From Clostridium sp. (GTDB taxonomy: Bacteria; Bacillota; Clostridia; Clostridiales; Clostridiaceae): DNA of 42,610 nucleotides. Both the position numbers and the translations under genes were made by a program. The notes beneath the pieces are model-generated. The model made no database searches and was not told the origin of the DNA. It saw only the letters and a program-made list of their open reading frames with translations. Shown piece after piece: positions 20,516 to 28,561 of this stretch. The stretch covers positions 1 through 42,610 of the forward strand of contig NZ_JAHAIF010000022.1 in NCBI RefSeq assembly GCF_018372875.1, given 5' to 3'. Every line of letters starts with the position of its first letter. Within the stretch, counting starts at the first letter, position 1.

Positions 20516-21187
20516 ATGGCAAAAGTTTTAATAATTGAAGATGATAAAGCACTTAATAAAGGAGTAGCTTTTGCTTTAAAAAGGGAAGGTTATGAAATTT
20601 TATCTGCTTATAATAAAACTGAAGGAAAGCAAATGATATTAAATAATAAAATAGATTTTTTACTTTTAGACATAAACTTACCAGATGGAAATGGGTTAGA
20701 TTTATGCAAGGAAATTAGAGAATATGTGAAGTTTCCTATAGTATTTTTTACTGCAAATGATACAGAAGAGGATATGGTAAAGGGGTATGAAGTTGGTTGT
20801 GATGATTATATATCCAAGCCATTTTCAGTAGAATTATTAAAATATAAGGTAAATGCTATTCTTAAAATAAATAGCAATAATAAAAATACTTTTCAGCATA
20901 AAGGGTTAATAATAGATTTTGATAAGATGATTGTTTCTGTAAATGATAATAAAATTAACTTAACAGCAACAGAATATAAGCTATTAGAGATCCTTGTCAA
21001 AAATAGAGGTAAAGTTGTAACAAAGGAAATCCTTTTAGAAAAACTTTGGGATAGCAATGGAAACTTCGTTGATGAAAATACATTAAGTGTGAATATAAGA
21101 AGGCTTAGAAAGAAGATTGAAGAAGATCCTAAAAATCCACGATATATAGAGACCGTATTTGGTATTGGATATACCTTAGGAGAATAA
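20516..21187 (+). CDS. OmpR-family response regulator
   Basis: 223 aa. Receiver domain with IIEDD (6-10) and phospho-acceptor Asp52 (LLLDINLPDGNG), Lys of SKPF near 103; winged-helix domain with LTATEYKLLEILVKN and IRRLRKKIEEDP. AAAGGGGGAAG precedes the start. The kinase gene follows after 4 nt. The domain layout and the kinase type match regulators of peptide-detoxification ABC exporters, so the ABC pair at 10960-14144 is its probable target. Confidence 0.94.
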   Translation: MAKVLIIEDDKALNKGVAFALKREGYEILSAYNKTEGKQMILNNKIDFLLLDINLPDGNGLDLCKEIREYVKFPIVFFTANDTEEDMVKGYEVGCDDYISKPFSVELLKYKVNAILKINSNNKNTFQHKGLIIDFDKMIVSVNDNKINLTATEYKLLEILVKNRGKVVTKEILLEKLWDSNGNFVDENTLSVNIRRLRKKIEEDPKNPRYIETVFGIGYTLGE

Positions 21188-21191
21188 TTTT

Positions 21192-22211
21192 ATGAGTATT
21201 AAGTTTGATAAAGTAAATAATATATTAAGTAAAATTATTATAGTATCAGCAATTATATTCAATGTTTATATATATGTGATATCAGAAAGTAGAGAGGTGT
21301 TTTTTGCTACCTTAATATTTTCAGTATTTATAATTTCTTCTTTTTTTATTTATAAAATAGTTTATAAAAAGCATATGGAAAGTATATTTATAGAACTCTC
21401 TGACATGCTACAAACCATTATAGATATGAAGGATAAGGAAGTATTCTCAAGCATTGAAGATACCTTGTTTTCTAAGCTTCAATATCAAACTATAAAATTA
21501 ACTACTATACTAAAGAATAAAAACAGTGAAATTGAAGAGGAAAGAAATGAAATACAAAAGTTAATTTCAGATATAGCACATCAACTAAAAACTCCATTAA
21601 CTAATTTGAAAATGTATGGTGAGTTTTTACAGGATGAGTCATTAAGTAAAGAAGAAAGAAAAGAGTTTTATGACATTGTTATGAGCTCTTTAAATAGGTT
21701 AAGCTTTTTGGTTGAAAGCATGATAAAAATATCTAGATTGGAAAGTGGAGTAATAAATTTAAGGTATACTGTTAGCCAATTAAATGACACCCTATTAATG
21801 GCTATAAATGAGATTCAAAGCAAGGCAAAAGCTAAAAATATTGAAATAACATTAGATGAAGTTAATAAAGTTACAATTAATCATGATAAGAATTGGATAA
21901 AGGAAGGAATTTTTAATATTTTAGAAAATGCAGTTAAGTATAGTAGTGAAAATGGCAAAATAGATGTAAAGATTGAAAGTTATGAAATGTTTGTTAGAGT
22001 TGATATTAAGGATGATGGTATTGGAATAAAAGAAGATGACATGGCTAAAATATTTAGTAGGTTTTATAGAGGGGAAAATGTTGGGGATGCTGACGGAATA
22101 GGAATTGGTTTATATTTAACTAGAGAAATAGTAAGTAAACATGGTGGATATATTAAAGTGAAATCACATAATGAGGGTTCTATATTTTCTATCTTTTTAC
22201 CTAATAAATAA
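21192..22211 (+). CDS. Intramembrane-sensing histidine kinase
   Basis: 339 aa. Two helices (about 12-30 and 37-58) are joined by a loop of only about six to eight residues (SESREV), so there is no extracellular sensor domain; this is the hallmark of BceS-like intramembrane-sensing kinases that read the state of a partner ABC transporter. HisKA with His130 in DIAHQLKTPLTNLKMY; ATPase domain with NILENAVKYSS, DDGIGIKEDD and GIGIGLYLTREIV. GGAG precedes the start. No exporter lies downstream; the candidate partner is upstream at 10960-14144, beyond the PTS operon. Confidence 0.93.
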   Translation: MSIKFDKVNNILSKIIIVSAIIFNVYIYVISESREVFFATLIFSVFIISSFFIYKIVYKKHMESIFIELSDMLQTIIDMKDKEVFSSIEDTLFSKLQYQTIKLTTILKNKNSEIEEERNEIQKLISDIAHQLKTPLTNLKMYGEFLQDESLSKEERKEFYDIVMSSLNRLSFLVESMIKISRLESGVINLRYTVSQLNDTLLMAINEIQSKAKAKNIEITLDEVNKVTINHDKNWIKEGIFNILENAVKYSSENGKIDVKIESYEMFVRVDIKDDGIGIKEDDMAKIFSRFYRGENVGDADGIGIGLYLTREIVSKHGGYIKVKSHNEGSIFSIFLPNK

Positions 22212-22216
22212 TTAAT

Positions 22217-22249
22217 AAGGACTAAGTTAAATATATTGGTCTTTTTTTT
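22217..22249 (+). terminator. Terminator after the kinase gene
   Basis: AAGGACTAA pairs with TTGGTCTTT (two wobbles), followed by seven to eight Ts; the interspersed repeat copy B starts within the T-run. Confidence 0.7.
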
Positions 22250-22440
22250 ACTGTCTAGGAAAATATAAAATTTCAATTAGCTATAAATCAAAGGTATTAT
22301 TACATTTTCATAACCTTAAGTAAGAAGGGAATAGATATTTATTTTTCTGTGACTTGGAGCTTGCGACGGAACACGAAAAATAGATATCTATGGACTATGC
22401 GACGGAACAAGCAAAATAAATATCCACTCCACCTTTTTTT
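22246..22440. repeat. Interspersed structured repeat, copy B
   Basis: Non-coding element in three parts. The left part, 22246-22308, shares almost all bases with 33004-33066. The middle is a hairpin with 15-nt arms, 22333-22347 (AGATATTTATTTTTC) and 22374-22388 (GAAAAATAGATATCT), enclosing the loop TGTGACTTGGAGCTTGCGAC then GGAACA, which is identical at 33149-33174. The right part repeats GCGACGGAACA and ends in AAATATCCACTCCACC plus Ts, identical to copy A. It fills most of the 369-nt gap between the kinase and the DUF1287 gene. No open frame is seen. Confidence 0.75.
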
Positions 22441-22580
22441 ATACAAACCACAGGGAAATTATATATATAAAGAAAAATAAGTAAATTATTATGATTGAGA
22501 AGAAGGAATGCAAAAGAGTTTTATAGAATTTAAAAAGTTATAGTAAAAGTTCAAGTCTAGAAGGAGTTTTGGGTGAATTT

Positions 22581-23273
22581 ATGATGAATAGGGAAAAGAA
22601 AATAATAATAACTTTAATTACAATGTTTGTAGTGACTACAGCAACTGTTTTAGTTCTTAAGAAGTTTAAGCCAGAGGTTGCAGAAAAGATTGAGCCAATT
22701 GTGAATAAGATAGAGGTCCCAGAAGAATATTCAAGAGCTGATAGAAATAATAATGGGGTTCCAGATCCAATTGATATTTCAAATAACTTAGAAAAGCAGC
22801 TAGAATCAAATACAAAATATGTGGATGCCTATTATGTAGGGGGATATCCACCAGAGGATGAGGGAGTTTGTACTGATGTTATATGGAGAGCTTTTTCTTC
22901 AATAGATATAAATTTAAAGGACTTAGTAGATAAGGATATTAAAAATAATATAGATGATTATTGGAGAATAGAGGGCAAGGCAGATCCTCATATTGATTTT
23001 AGAAGAGTACCTAATTTAATGGTGTATTTTGATAAATATTGTGAGACCTTAACAAGTGAAGTAATACCAGAGAATGTTGATAATTTAAAACAATGGCAGC
23101 CTGGGGATATTATTTTATTTCTTGAGCCTTATCAACATGTTGGCATGGTAACAAATGAGAGAGATAGCGATGGGGTGCCTTTTGTAGTTCATAATTCTAG
23201 ACCAAGCATAAAGAAGGGAAAGTTAAGCTGGTTTAGTGATTATAAGTTATATCATTATAGGTGGAAGTACTAA
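22581..23273 (+). CDS. DUF1287-family putative cell-wall hydrolase, membrane anchored
   Basis: About 230 aa. One N-terminal helix (about 8-25, IIITLITMFVVTTATVLVL) anchors an external domain. The domain matches DUF1287 (PF06940), related to NlpC/P60-CHAP-like cysteine peptidases: DAYYVGGYPPEDEGVCTDVI has the candidate catalytic Cys in VCTDV, PHIDFRRVPNL follows, GDIILFLEPYQHVGMV carries the His, and VVHNSRPS follows. A TTG at 22569 is only 2 nt after AAGGAG and unlikely; ATG 22581 or 22584 fits better with the nearby GGGTGA. The next gene starts 13 nt later, so the two may be co-transcribed. Confidence 0.85.
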   Translation: MMNREKKIIITLITMFVVTTATVLVLKKFKPEVAEKIEPIVNKIEVPEEYSRADRNNNGVPDPIDISNNLEKQLESNTKYVDAYYVGGYPPEDEGVCTDVIWRAFSSIDINLKDLVDKDIKNNIDDYWRIEGKADPHIDFRRVPNLMVYFDKYCETLTSEVIPENVDNLKQWQPGDIILFLEPYQHVGMVTNERDSDGVPFVVHNSRPSIKKGKLSWFSDYKLYHYRWKY

Positions 23274-23286
23274 AAGGGGTGAGAAA

Positions 23287-25080
23287 ATGAATAGATTTTC
23301 AAATTTATCAGAAGATGAAATTAAAGAGAAGTTCAGACAGTTTAGTGAAGAGCCTAGAGGACCAAAAGTAAGAAAATTTATCTATGATATTTTATTGAAA
23401 AATCCAATAAATAGGGAAGAGTTTGATTTTAAGAAAAACTTAAATTTAGATGTAGAGAAAATTAAGACTGCTAACAACTCGGGCCATAAAAATCAGAGCA
23501 TAGCTTCAGACTTTTTTATTTATGGATTAGTGGCACATATTTTTGGCGATGAAAAAACTTATATAGAACTATTAAGTAGCGACGAGTTTCAAAATGGAAT
23601 ATTTGATACTGATATGAATAAAAATGAGAAGTGGTGTAAAGAACTTACTAGTTTTTATGGAATAATTAGATATGATATTGCCACAATAAAAATACATGAG
23701 ATTATGGTTTTAAGAAAATACAATAAGCCAATTTATACTGTGGTAACAAGAGATAGAGAAGCTATGAGTAAAAATGAAATAAGAACCTTTAAATGGGATT
23801 ATTGTAGCATGGATGAATTCATATATTCAGTATTATGTGATTTATACGTAACTAAAAGAGTAGGACGCTATTACAAAAAAAATGATGAGTTTTTACTAAA
23901 GATGTATTATTCATTGTATCTTTACTTAACAGAGGATGAAAATAAGGAAGAGTATAAAAAGTTGGCCTTAAATTATGCACAAAAAGCTATTGAAAGTGAT
24001 TATTTTAATGTGGTTTTTGATTTTATAATGTTAGTGGATTTATCAATAACTTTTCCAGAGGTTTTTGGTGACATCATAGACAAGCCTCATAAAATAGTTA
24101 AAGCAGATGAAAGTCTTTTAGATTTTAATAAGGTAAGAGCAGTAACCCCTTTATCTAATGAGGAAAAAGATTTAATTAAAAACTTAAAGGATGATGACAT
24201 TAGAATTCTTATGGAAAAGCCTAAGAAATTAAAAAATAAGAAAGATTTTATAAACAACCTAGTGGTATTAAAGCATAATGCAGAAATTTATCTTTCTAAA
24301 AATAGAGAAAAGATAGAGAGGGCAGATGACTTTTCACAGTACTTATCAGAGTTAAATACTTTATTCTATATTCAAAATGAGTTGAAAAATGATGATAAGC
24401 TTAAAGAAATATTAGAGGATTCAGAAAATATAGCATTACAATTTAGAGAATTTGTTGAGAAAAAAACAAGCGAATATGATGAGGATGAAGAAGAAATTGG
24501 TTTCCTTACATTAGGATATAGATTATTTGAGCTTGCTCTTATGTTTGATTTAATGAAGGATGATGAAAAGTCTAAATATTACTTTAAAGAAAGTTCTAGA
24601 TATCTTAAGGGTGAGGTAGAAGAAAAGTATTTTGAAACTCCAAGAGAAAGTGATGGATGTTCAAATAGTTTCTTGAAAAATGCCTATGCTCACATAATGA
24701 CTGGAGATATAGATAACTTTAAAGCTGCTTTATATATAAACCCTGATATTGACTATATTGAAGATGATGAGGAGCTTTTAGAATATGAGGTAACAGACCC
24801 AATGGTACTTTCAGTATATGAGGATACAAATATAAAAGAACTTCTTAAAACTGTGAAGGACATGTTGAGAGTGGACAAAGCCTACGGAAGAGAAGTAAGT
24901 AGACAAAAGGAAATATATGAAGTATTAAATAAGATGGTAAAACTTGAAAAGTCTAAAGATAAAGAAAAAGCTAAAGAAGCAATAAACAAGAAACTAGATA
25001 AAGTATATAACTCAATAGTATCAATAAATAGCTATCTTGAGATGTATCCTATGTATGTAGGTTTAAAAAAGTTTATATAG
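23287..25080 (+). CDS. Large cytoplasmic helical protein of unknown function
   Basis: About 597 aa; no family recognised with confidence (it has the look of the large DUF6138-like proteins of Firmicutes, from memory only). ATG 23287 is chosen because AAAAGGGGTGAG is correctly spaced, rejecting an earlier in-frame start at 23236 inside the DUF1287 gene. There is no signal peptide or membrane segment. It is rich in charged residues and mostly predicted helical, with possible TPR-like units (KKLALNYAQKAIESDYFNVV). No catalytic motif is visible. It lies between the DUF1287 gene and the Wadjet operon, and a terminator at 25095 and a separate jet promoter follow, so it is probably not part of the jet transcript. 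Confidence 0.75.
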   Translation: MNRFSNLSEDEIKEKFRQFSEEPRGPKVRKFIYDILLKNPINREEFDFKKNLNLDVEKIKTANNSGHKNQSIASDFFIYGLVAHIFGDEKTYIELLSSDEFQNGIFDTDMNKNEKWCKELTSFYGIIRYDIATIKIHEIMVLRKYNKPIYTVVTRDREAMSKNEIRTFKWDYCSMDEFIYSVLCDLYVTKRVGRYYKKNDEFLLKMYYSLYLYLTEDENKEEYKKLALNYAQKAIESDYFNVVFDFIMLVDLSITFPEVFGDIIDKPHKIVKADESLLDFNKVRAVTPLSNEEKDLIKNLKDDDIRILMEKPKKLKNKKDFINNLVVLKHNAEIYLSKNREKIERADDFSQYLSELNTLFYIQNELKNDDKLKEILEDSENIALQFREFVEKKTSEYDEDEEEIGFLTLGYRLFELALMFDLMKDDEKSKYYFKESSRYLKGEVEEKYFETPRESDGCSNSFLKNAYAHIMTGDIDNFKAALYINPDIDYIEDDEELLEYEVTDPMVLSVYEDTNIKELLKTVKDMLRVDKAYGREVSRQKEIYEVLNKMVKLEKSKDKEKAKEAINKKLDKVYNSIVSINSYLEMYPMYVGLKKFI

Positions 25081-25094
25081 TTAATTTTTTTAGG

Positions 25095-25128
25095 GCTGAT
25101 TTTTGTATTGTACAGAAGTCAGCTTTTT
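25095..25128 (+). terminator. Terminator upstream of the jet operon (twin hairpin 1)
   Basis: Stem 25095-25107 / 25111-25123 (GCTGATTTTTGTA, loop TTG, TACAGAAGTCAGC) and five Ts. It nearly duplicates the hairpin at 32972-33000 after the jet operon: 26 of 29 positions are equal, and two of the three changes keep a base pair (C-G versus T-A). Confidence 0.88.
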
Positions 25129-25137
25129 AATTTTCCT

Positions 25138-25167
25138 TTTACAACTAGTCTGATAAAAATATATAAT
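25138..25167 (+). promoter_or_regulatory. Likely promoter of the jet (Wadjet) operon
   Basis: TTTACA (25138-25143), an 18-nt spacer and a perfect TATAAT (25162-25167), about 40 nt before jetD. A second TATAAT-like word lies just downstream. The hexamers sit right after the preceding terminator, consistent with independent transcription. Confidence 0.6.
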
Positions 25168-25206
25168 AATATATAATATGATATTGATGTCTTTTTGGGG
25201 GGAATT

Positions 25207-26226
25207 ATGAAATTAAAGGATAAATTCAATAAAAAAAAGATTACCTTAGAAGAAATAGAAAAAGCATATAAAATAAGTTCTTATATTGAATTGTACAATT
25301 TAGTAATAAAACTTATAGAAAACAATGAAATAGAAGCAATTAAAAGTAGTGGAGGGAATGGGAAAAAACCAGCACTATATAAAAGATATAGAATAATGGA
25401 AGAAGAAGAGGATAATTCCTTTTATTTAAATGAGCTTGATTATAAAATATTAAGTAAATTTGATATAGCTTATTATAAAAAAAATATAAATAAGTATAAA
25501 GAGCATAGAGAGTATATTTTAGCATTGAATTTATTTATTCTAGAAAATAAAGAATTATTAAAAATACCTTTATCAATTAATGAAAGATCATTTCAAATAT
25601 GGGGTAGGGAGAAGTTTCTACAAAGGGAAGAAGGAAAATTAATATTAAAAAATCTTGGTTTAACATTAGAAACTTTAAATGTTTATGATACATCTGAACC
25701 TCTAGCATACTATTCAAAATCAAAAAAAATACCACAAAATATATTAATCATAGAAAATAAAGATACATATTACACAATTAGAAAATACTTAATAAATTCA
25801 GATAATACAATCTTTGGAGAAAAAATAAGTACAGTAATTTATGGAGCTGGCAAAGGAATAATAAAAGCTTTTAAGGATTATGAGATATCTGTTGAAGAAT
25901 ATTTGTCAAATAAAGATAATGTAATATTCTATTTTGGTGATCTTGATTATGAAGGCATTATTATTTATGAAAATTTTTATGAAAAATATAAAGAAAAGTA
26001 CAATATTAAACTTTTTGTAGAAGGTTATAAAAAAATGATTGATAAAATTAATGATATAAAATGTTTACCTAAAACCAAAGAAGGTCAAAATAGGAATATT
26101 AATAATTATTTCTTACAAGAATTTTCTTTAGAATATAGAGAAAAAATTAATGACATATTAAAGAAAGATTTATATATTCCTCAAGAGATAATAAATATTA
26201 TTGATTTACAGATGGAGGAAAAATGA
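25207..26226 (+). CDS. jetD: Wadjet anti-plasmid protein JetD (TOPRIM nuclease)
   Basis: 339 aa from ATG 25207 (GGGGGG 4 nt upstream; a TTG at 25195 is less likely). The C-terminal half is a DUF2220/TOPRIM domain: Glu183 in ILIIENKD and the DxD pair Asp245/Asp247 in YFGDLDYEG, all the metal-binding residues expected for the nuclease that cuts plasmids in Wadjet systems. The N-terminal part (about 1-90) looks like a winged-helix DNA-binding region (KKPALYKRYRI). Its stop overlaps the jetA start by 4 nt. It comes first in the operon, whereas the classical order is JetABCD. Confidence 0.88.
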   Translation: MKLKDKFNKKKITLEEIEKAYKISSYIELYNLVIKLIENNEIEAIKSSGGNGKKPALYKRYRIMEEEEDNSFYLNELDYKILSKFDIAYYKKNINKYKEHREYILALNLFILENKELLKIPLSINERSFQIWGREKFLQREEGKLILKNLGLTLETLNVYDTSEPLAYYSKSKKIPQNILIIENKDTYYTIRKYLINSDNTIFGEKISTVIYGAGKGIIKAFKDYEISVEEYLSNKDNVIFYFGDLDYEGIIIYENFYEKYKEKYNIKLFVEGYKKMIDKINDIKCLPKTKEGQNRNINNYFLQEFSLEYREKINDILKKDLYIPQEIINIIDLQMEEK

Positions 26227-27830
26227 AATTAGATTTTTTAAATCAGCATCATATAAGAATGAAGAAGATAGGTGCATATTCTTTATTATTTAGAAATAGT
26301 ATTTCTAAAAGAACTTGGGATAAATACGGATTTATTGAAGGATATGAACAAGATAATTTAACTTTTTCAGTATTATTATATATAATGGAACAATCTTTAA
26401 AAGAAGAGTTATGTACAATTGATGATATTGGTGAATTTATAGATGAAATAAACTCTATATATTATAAGAAGAAAATTACTTATGAAGAATGTAAAGAACT
26501 AGGAGAGTTTATTGTTAATGTAATTCTTTGTGATGAAGGGAAAGCTATGTATTTTAAGGCTTTAGACTATAGAAAGGCACAATTTATTGATATAAATATT
26601 AGCTTTGTAAAAAATAGAATGGAATATGTAGAAGGGGTTAGACGTGTATCTTACTTGCTAACAGATGAAGGATATGAATTAATTTTAGCAACACTAGAGG
26701 TAGAAGAAAGTCTTAAATTAACAATTCAAGAAATAATATTTAAGCTTCATTTAGCTAAGGCATCCTATGACAAGGCATTAGATGATATGAAAAATATTTT
26801 TGCTAATATGAGACGAAGAGTTCAAAAAATGGAGGATGACATAAGAAGAATTAAGGAATCTCCATTAACTTATTCTGTAGATGAATATAGAAAAATGATG
26901 GAAGGTAATATTGAAATTCTAAATGAAAACAAAAAGAAGTTTTTAGCACACAAAGTAGCAATTGAAGAGAGGATTCAAGAGTTTGAAGAGAAGGATATTC
27001 ATATTAGTGACTTAAGTGAGGAAGAAAATGAAAATTTGGCAAACCTAAGGATTATAAATGATTATCTTGGAAGAACTATTGATGAAGAGCAAAGAATTTT
27101 AAAAAGTCATTTTGATTTAAAAAGAATTTATGGTGAAGAGTTAGAGAATATATCTAAAATGGCTCTTATTGAAAGATTTGATATTAAGAAAGAGGTTTTT
27201 AATAAGGTATTAGAAGACTCTGGTAAATTAGATAATATTCATTTGATGTTTTCCTCACTTTTTACTAAAAATCCAGATAAAAACTACAATATAAATAAAG
27301 CATTTGAATTTCAAAAGCCAGTAAGAGCTAAAGATAATGAAGAAGATGAGGAGATTTTATCATTTAATGAAGAGGATGTAATTGAGGCAGAAAATAAAAG
27401 GAAGCTTCAACGTATAGAAAAGTGTAATAAAGTAATTGAATTAATATTGGAGTTTACACTAAAAAACGGAAAAATTACTTTGAGTGAAATTAATAATATG
27501 ATCAAGGAAAATGAAGTTTTAGTAGAGCTACTTATACCAACTGTTGAGATATTTAGAGAAGTTATAATAGAGATGCTAAAAGTTAAAGATATAAATATAG
27601 ACGAGTTAAGGGAAGAGAGAAAAACTGCTATTGAAAACTGTGAAATAGAGTTTCAGCTTAGTAACAGTATATTAGATGTTATTGATAGAAATAAATTTTT
27701 ATCAAAAATTTTAAATATTAGAATAAGTAAAATAGAGCTTGGAGAAGATGTTAAGCTAGAGCAGGTGAAGAATGAAGAGGGAGAGTATAGAAATTTTATT
27801 TGCTCTGATATAGTATTTGAAGTCTTTTAA
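26223..27830 (+). CDS. jetA: Wadjet protein JetA (kleisin/MukF-like subunit)
   Basis: 535 aa. Position and sequence fit the DUF5716-type JetA: an N-terminal winged-helix-like region (LFRNSISKRTWDKYGFIEGY, SVLLYIMEQSLKEE), a central long helical/coiled-coil part (about 175-320), an acidic linker (about 365-390) and a C-terminal globular part. In Wadjet the JetA dimer is the kleisin that bridges the JetC SMC heads and binds JetB. It has no catalytic motif. Translationally coupled to jetD (ATGA overlap) and 17 nt before jetB. The family assignment rests on remembered patterns plus the operon context. Confidence 0.82.
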   Translation: MKLDFLNQHHIRMKKIGAYSLLFRNSISKRTWDKYGFIEGYEQDNLTFSVLLYIMEQSLKEELCTIDDIGEFIDEINSIYYKKKITYEECKELGEFIVNVILCDEGKAMYFKALDYRKAQFIDINISFVKNRMEYVEGVRRVSYLLTDEGYELILATLEVEESLKLTIQEIIFKLHLAKASYDKALDDMKNIFANMRRRVQKMEDDIRRIKESPLTYSVDEYRKMMEGNIEILNENKKKFLAHKVAIEERIQEFEEKDIHISDLSEEENENLANLRIINDYLGRTIDEEQRILKSHFDLKRIYGEELENISKMALIERFDIKKEVFNKVLEDSGKLDNIHLMFSSLFTKNPDKNYNINKAFEFQKPVRAKDNEEDEEILSFNEEDVIEAENKRKLQRIEKCNKVIELILEFTLKNGKITLSEINNMIKENEVLVELLIPTVEIFREVIIEMLKVKDINIDELREERKTAIENCEIEFQLSNSILDVIDRNKFLSKILNIRISKIELGEDVKLEQVKNEEGEYRNFICSDIVFEVF

Positions 27831-27847
27831 GGAAAGGAATATATATA

Positions 27848-28561
27848 ATGGATTATTCAATAGAAGAAATAAAAATAAGTAACAGAATATTATATTACTT
27901 ATTAAAAAATAAGGAATTAAAAGAAAATGAAGTGGAGCTATATAAGGCTTACTCTGAAAATGAAAATATTGCAGAGCTTGTAAAAATTGCAGGGGAAGAA
28001 TTAGAATGTGAAGTTAAAAAATTTGGAGCAGTAATATATTTAATTCCTAAGGAAGATAATGACTTTTTAGGATATTCTAAAGGTGAATTAAAAAAAGAAT
28101 TATGTAAATCAGGAGCAAATGATAAGGATTATTATTTATCCCAATTTGTTATTTTAACATTAATAGTATCCTTTTATGGAGCTACAGGACTTAGTAGTAA
28201 ATGTAGAGATTTTATTAAGGTTGGAGAGTTTTTAAATATCATTACTGAAAAGCTAAGAGAAGGTGTTGAACGTTCAAATGAAGAGGATCAAGATAAAAAT
28301 GGTATAGCATACAGCAATATATTAGAAAGGTTTGAATCATTAAAATCTAGCGATAAAAAAAGTACTTCTAAGACAACTAAAGAAGGTTTTGTAAATACTA
28401 TATTAAATTTCCTAGATAAACAAGGTTTAATTTATTATATACAAAATGATGATATGATAAAAACCACAAATAAATTAGATAATTTTATGGACTGGCATGT
28501 ATTAAATAAAAACAATTATAATAGGGTTCTTATGGCATTAGGGGAGGATGTATATGAGTAA
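27848..28561 (+). CDS. jetB: Wadjet protein JetB (KITE/MukE-like subunit, DUF6063-type)
   Basis: 237 aa, cytoplasmic, with AAGGAA before the ATG. Size, position between the kleisin-like and SMC-like genes, and a probable pair of winged helices (about 1-70 and 180-237, the latter with EGFVNTILNFLDKQGLIYYI) fit the KITE subunit JetB, probably the DUF6063 type found with DUF5716 JetA. KITE proteins bind the kleisin and help organise DNA in the SMC complex. Overlaps jetC by 8 nt. Sequence conservation is low, so the name leans on the neighbourhood. Confidence 0.78.
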   Translation: MDYSIEEIKISNRILYYLLKNKELKENEVELYKAYSENENIAELVKIAGEELECEVKKFGAVIYLIPKEDNDFLGYSKGELKKELCKSGANDKDYYLSQFVILTLIVSFYGATGLSSKCRDFIKVGEFLNIITEKLREGVERSNEEDQDKNGIAYSNILERFESLKSSDKKSTSKTTKEGFVNTILNFLDKQGLIYYIQNDDMIKTTNKLDNFMDWHVLNKNNYNRVLMALGEDVYE

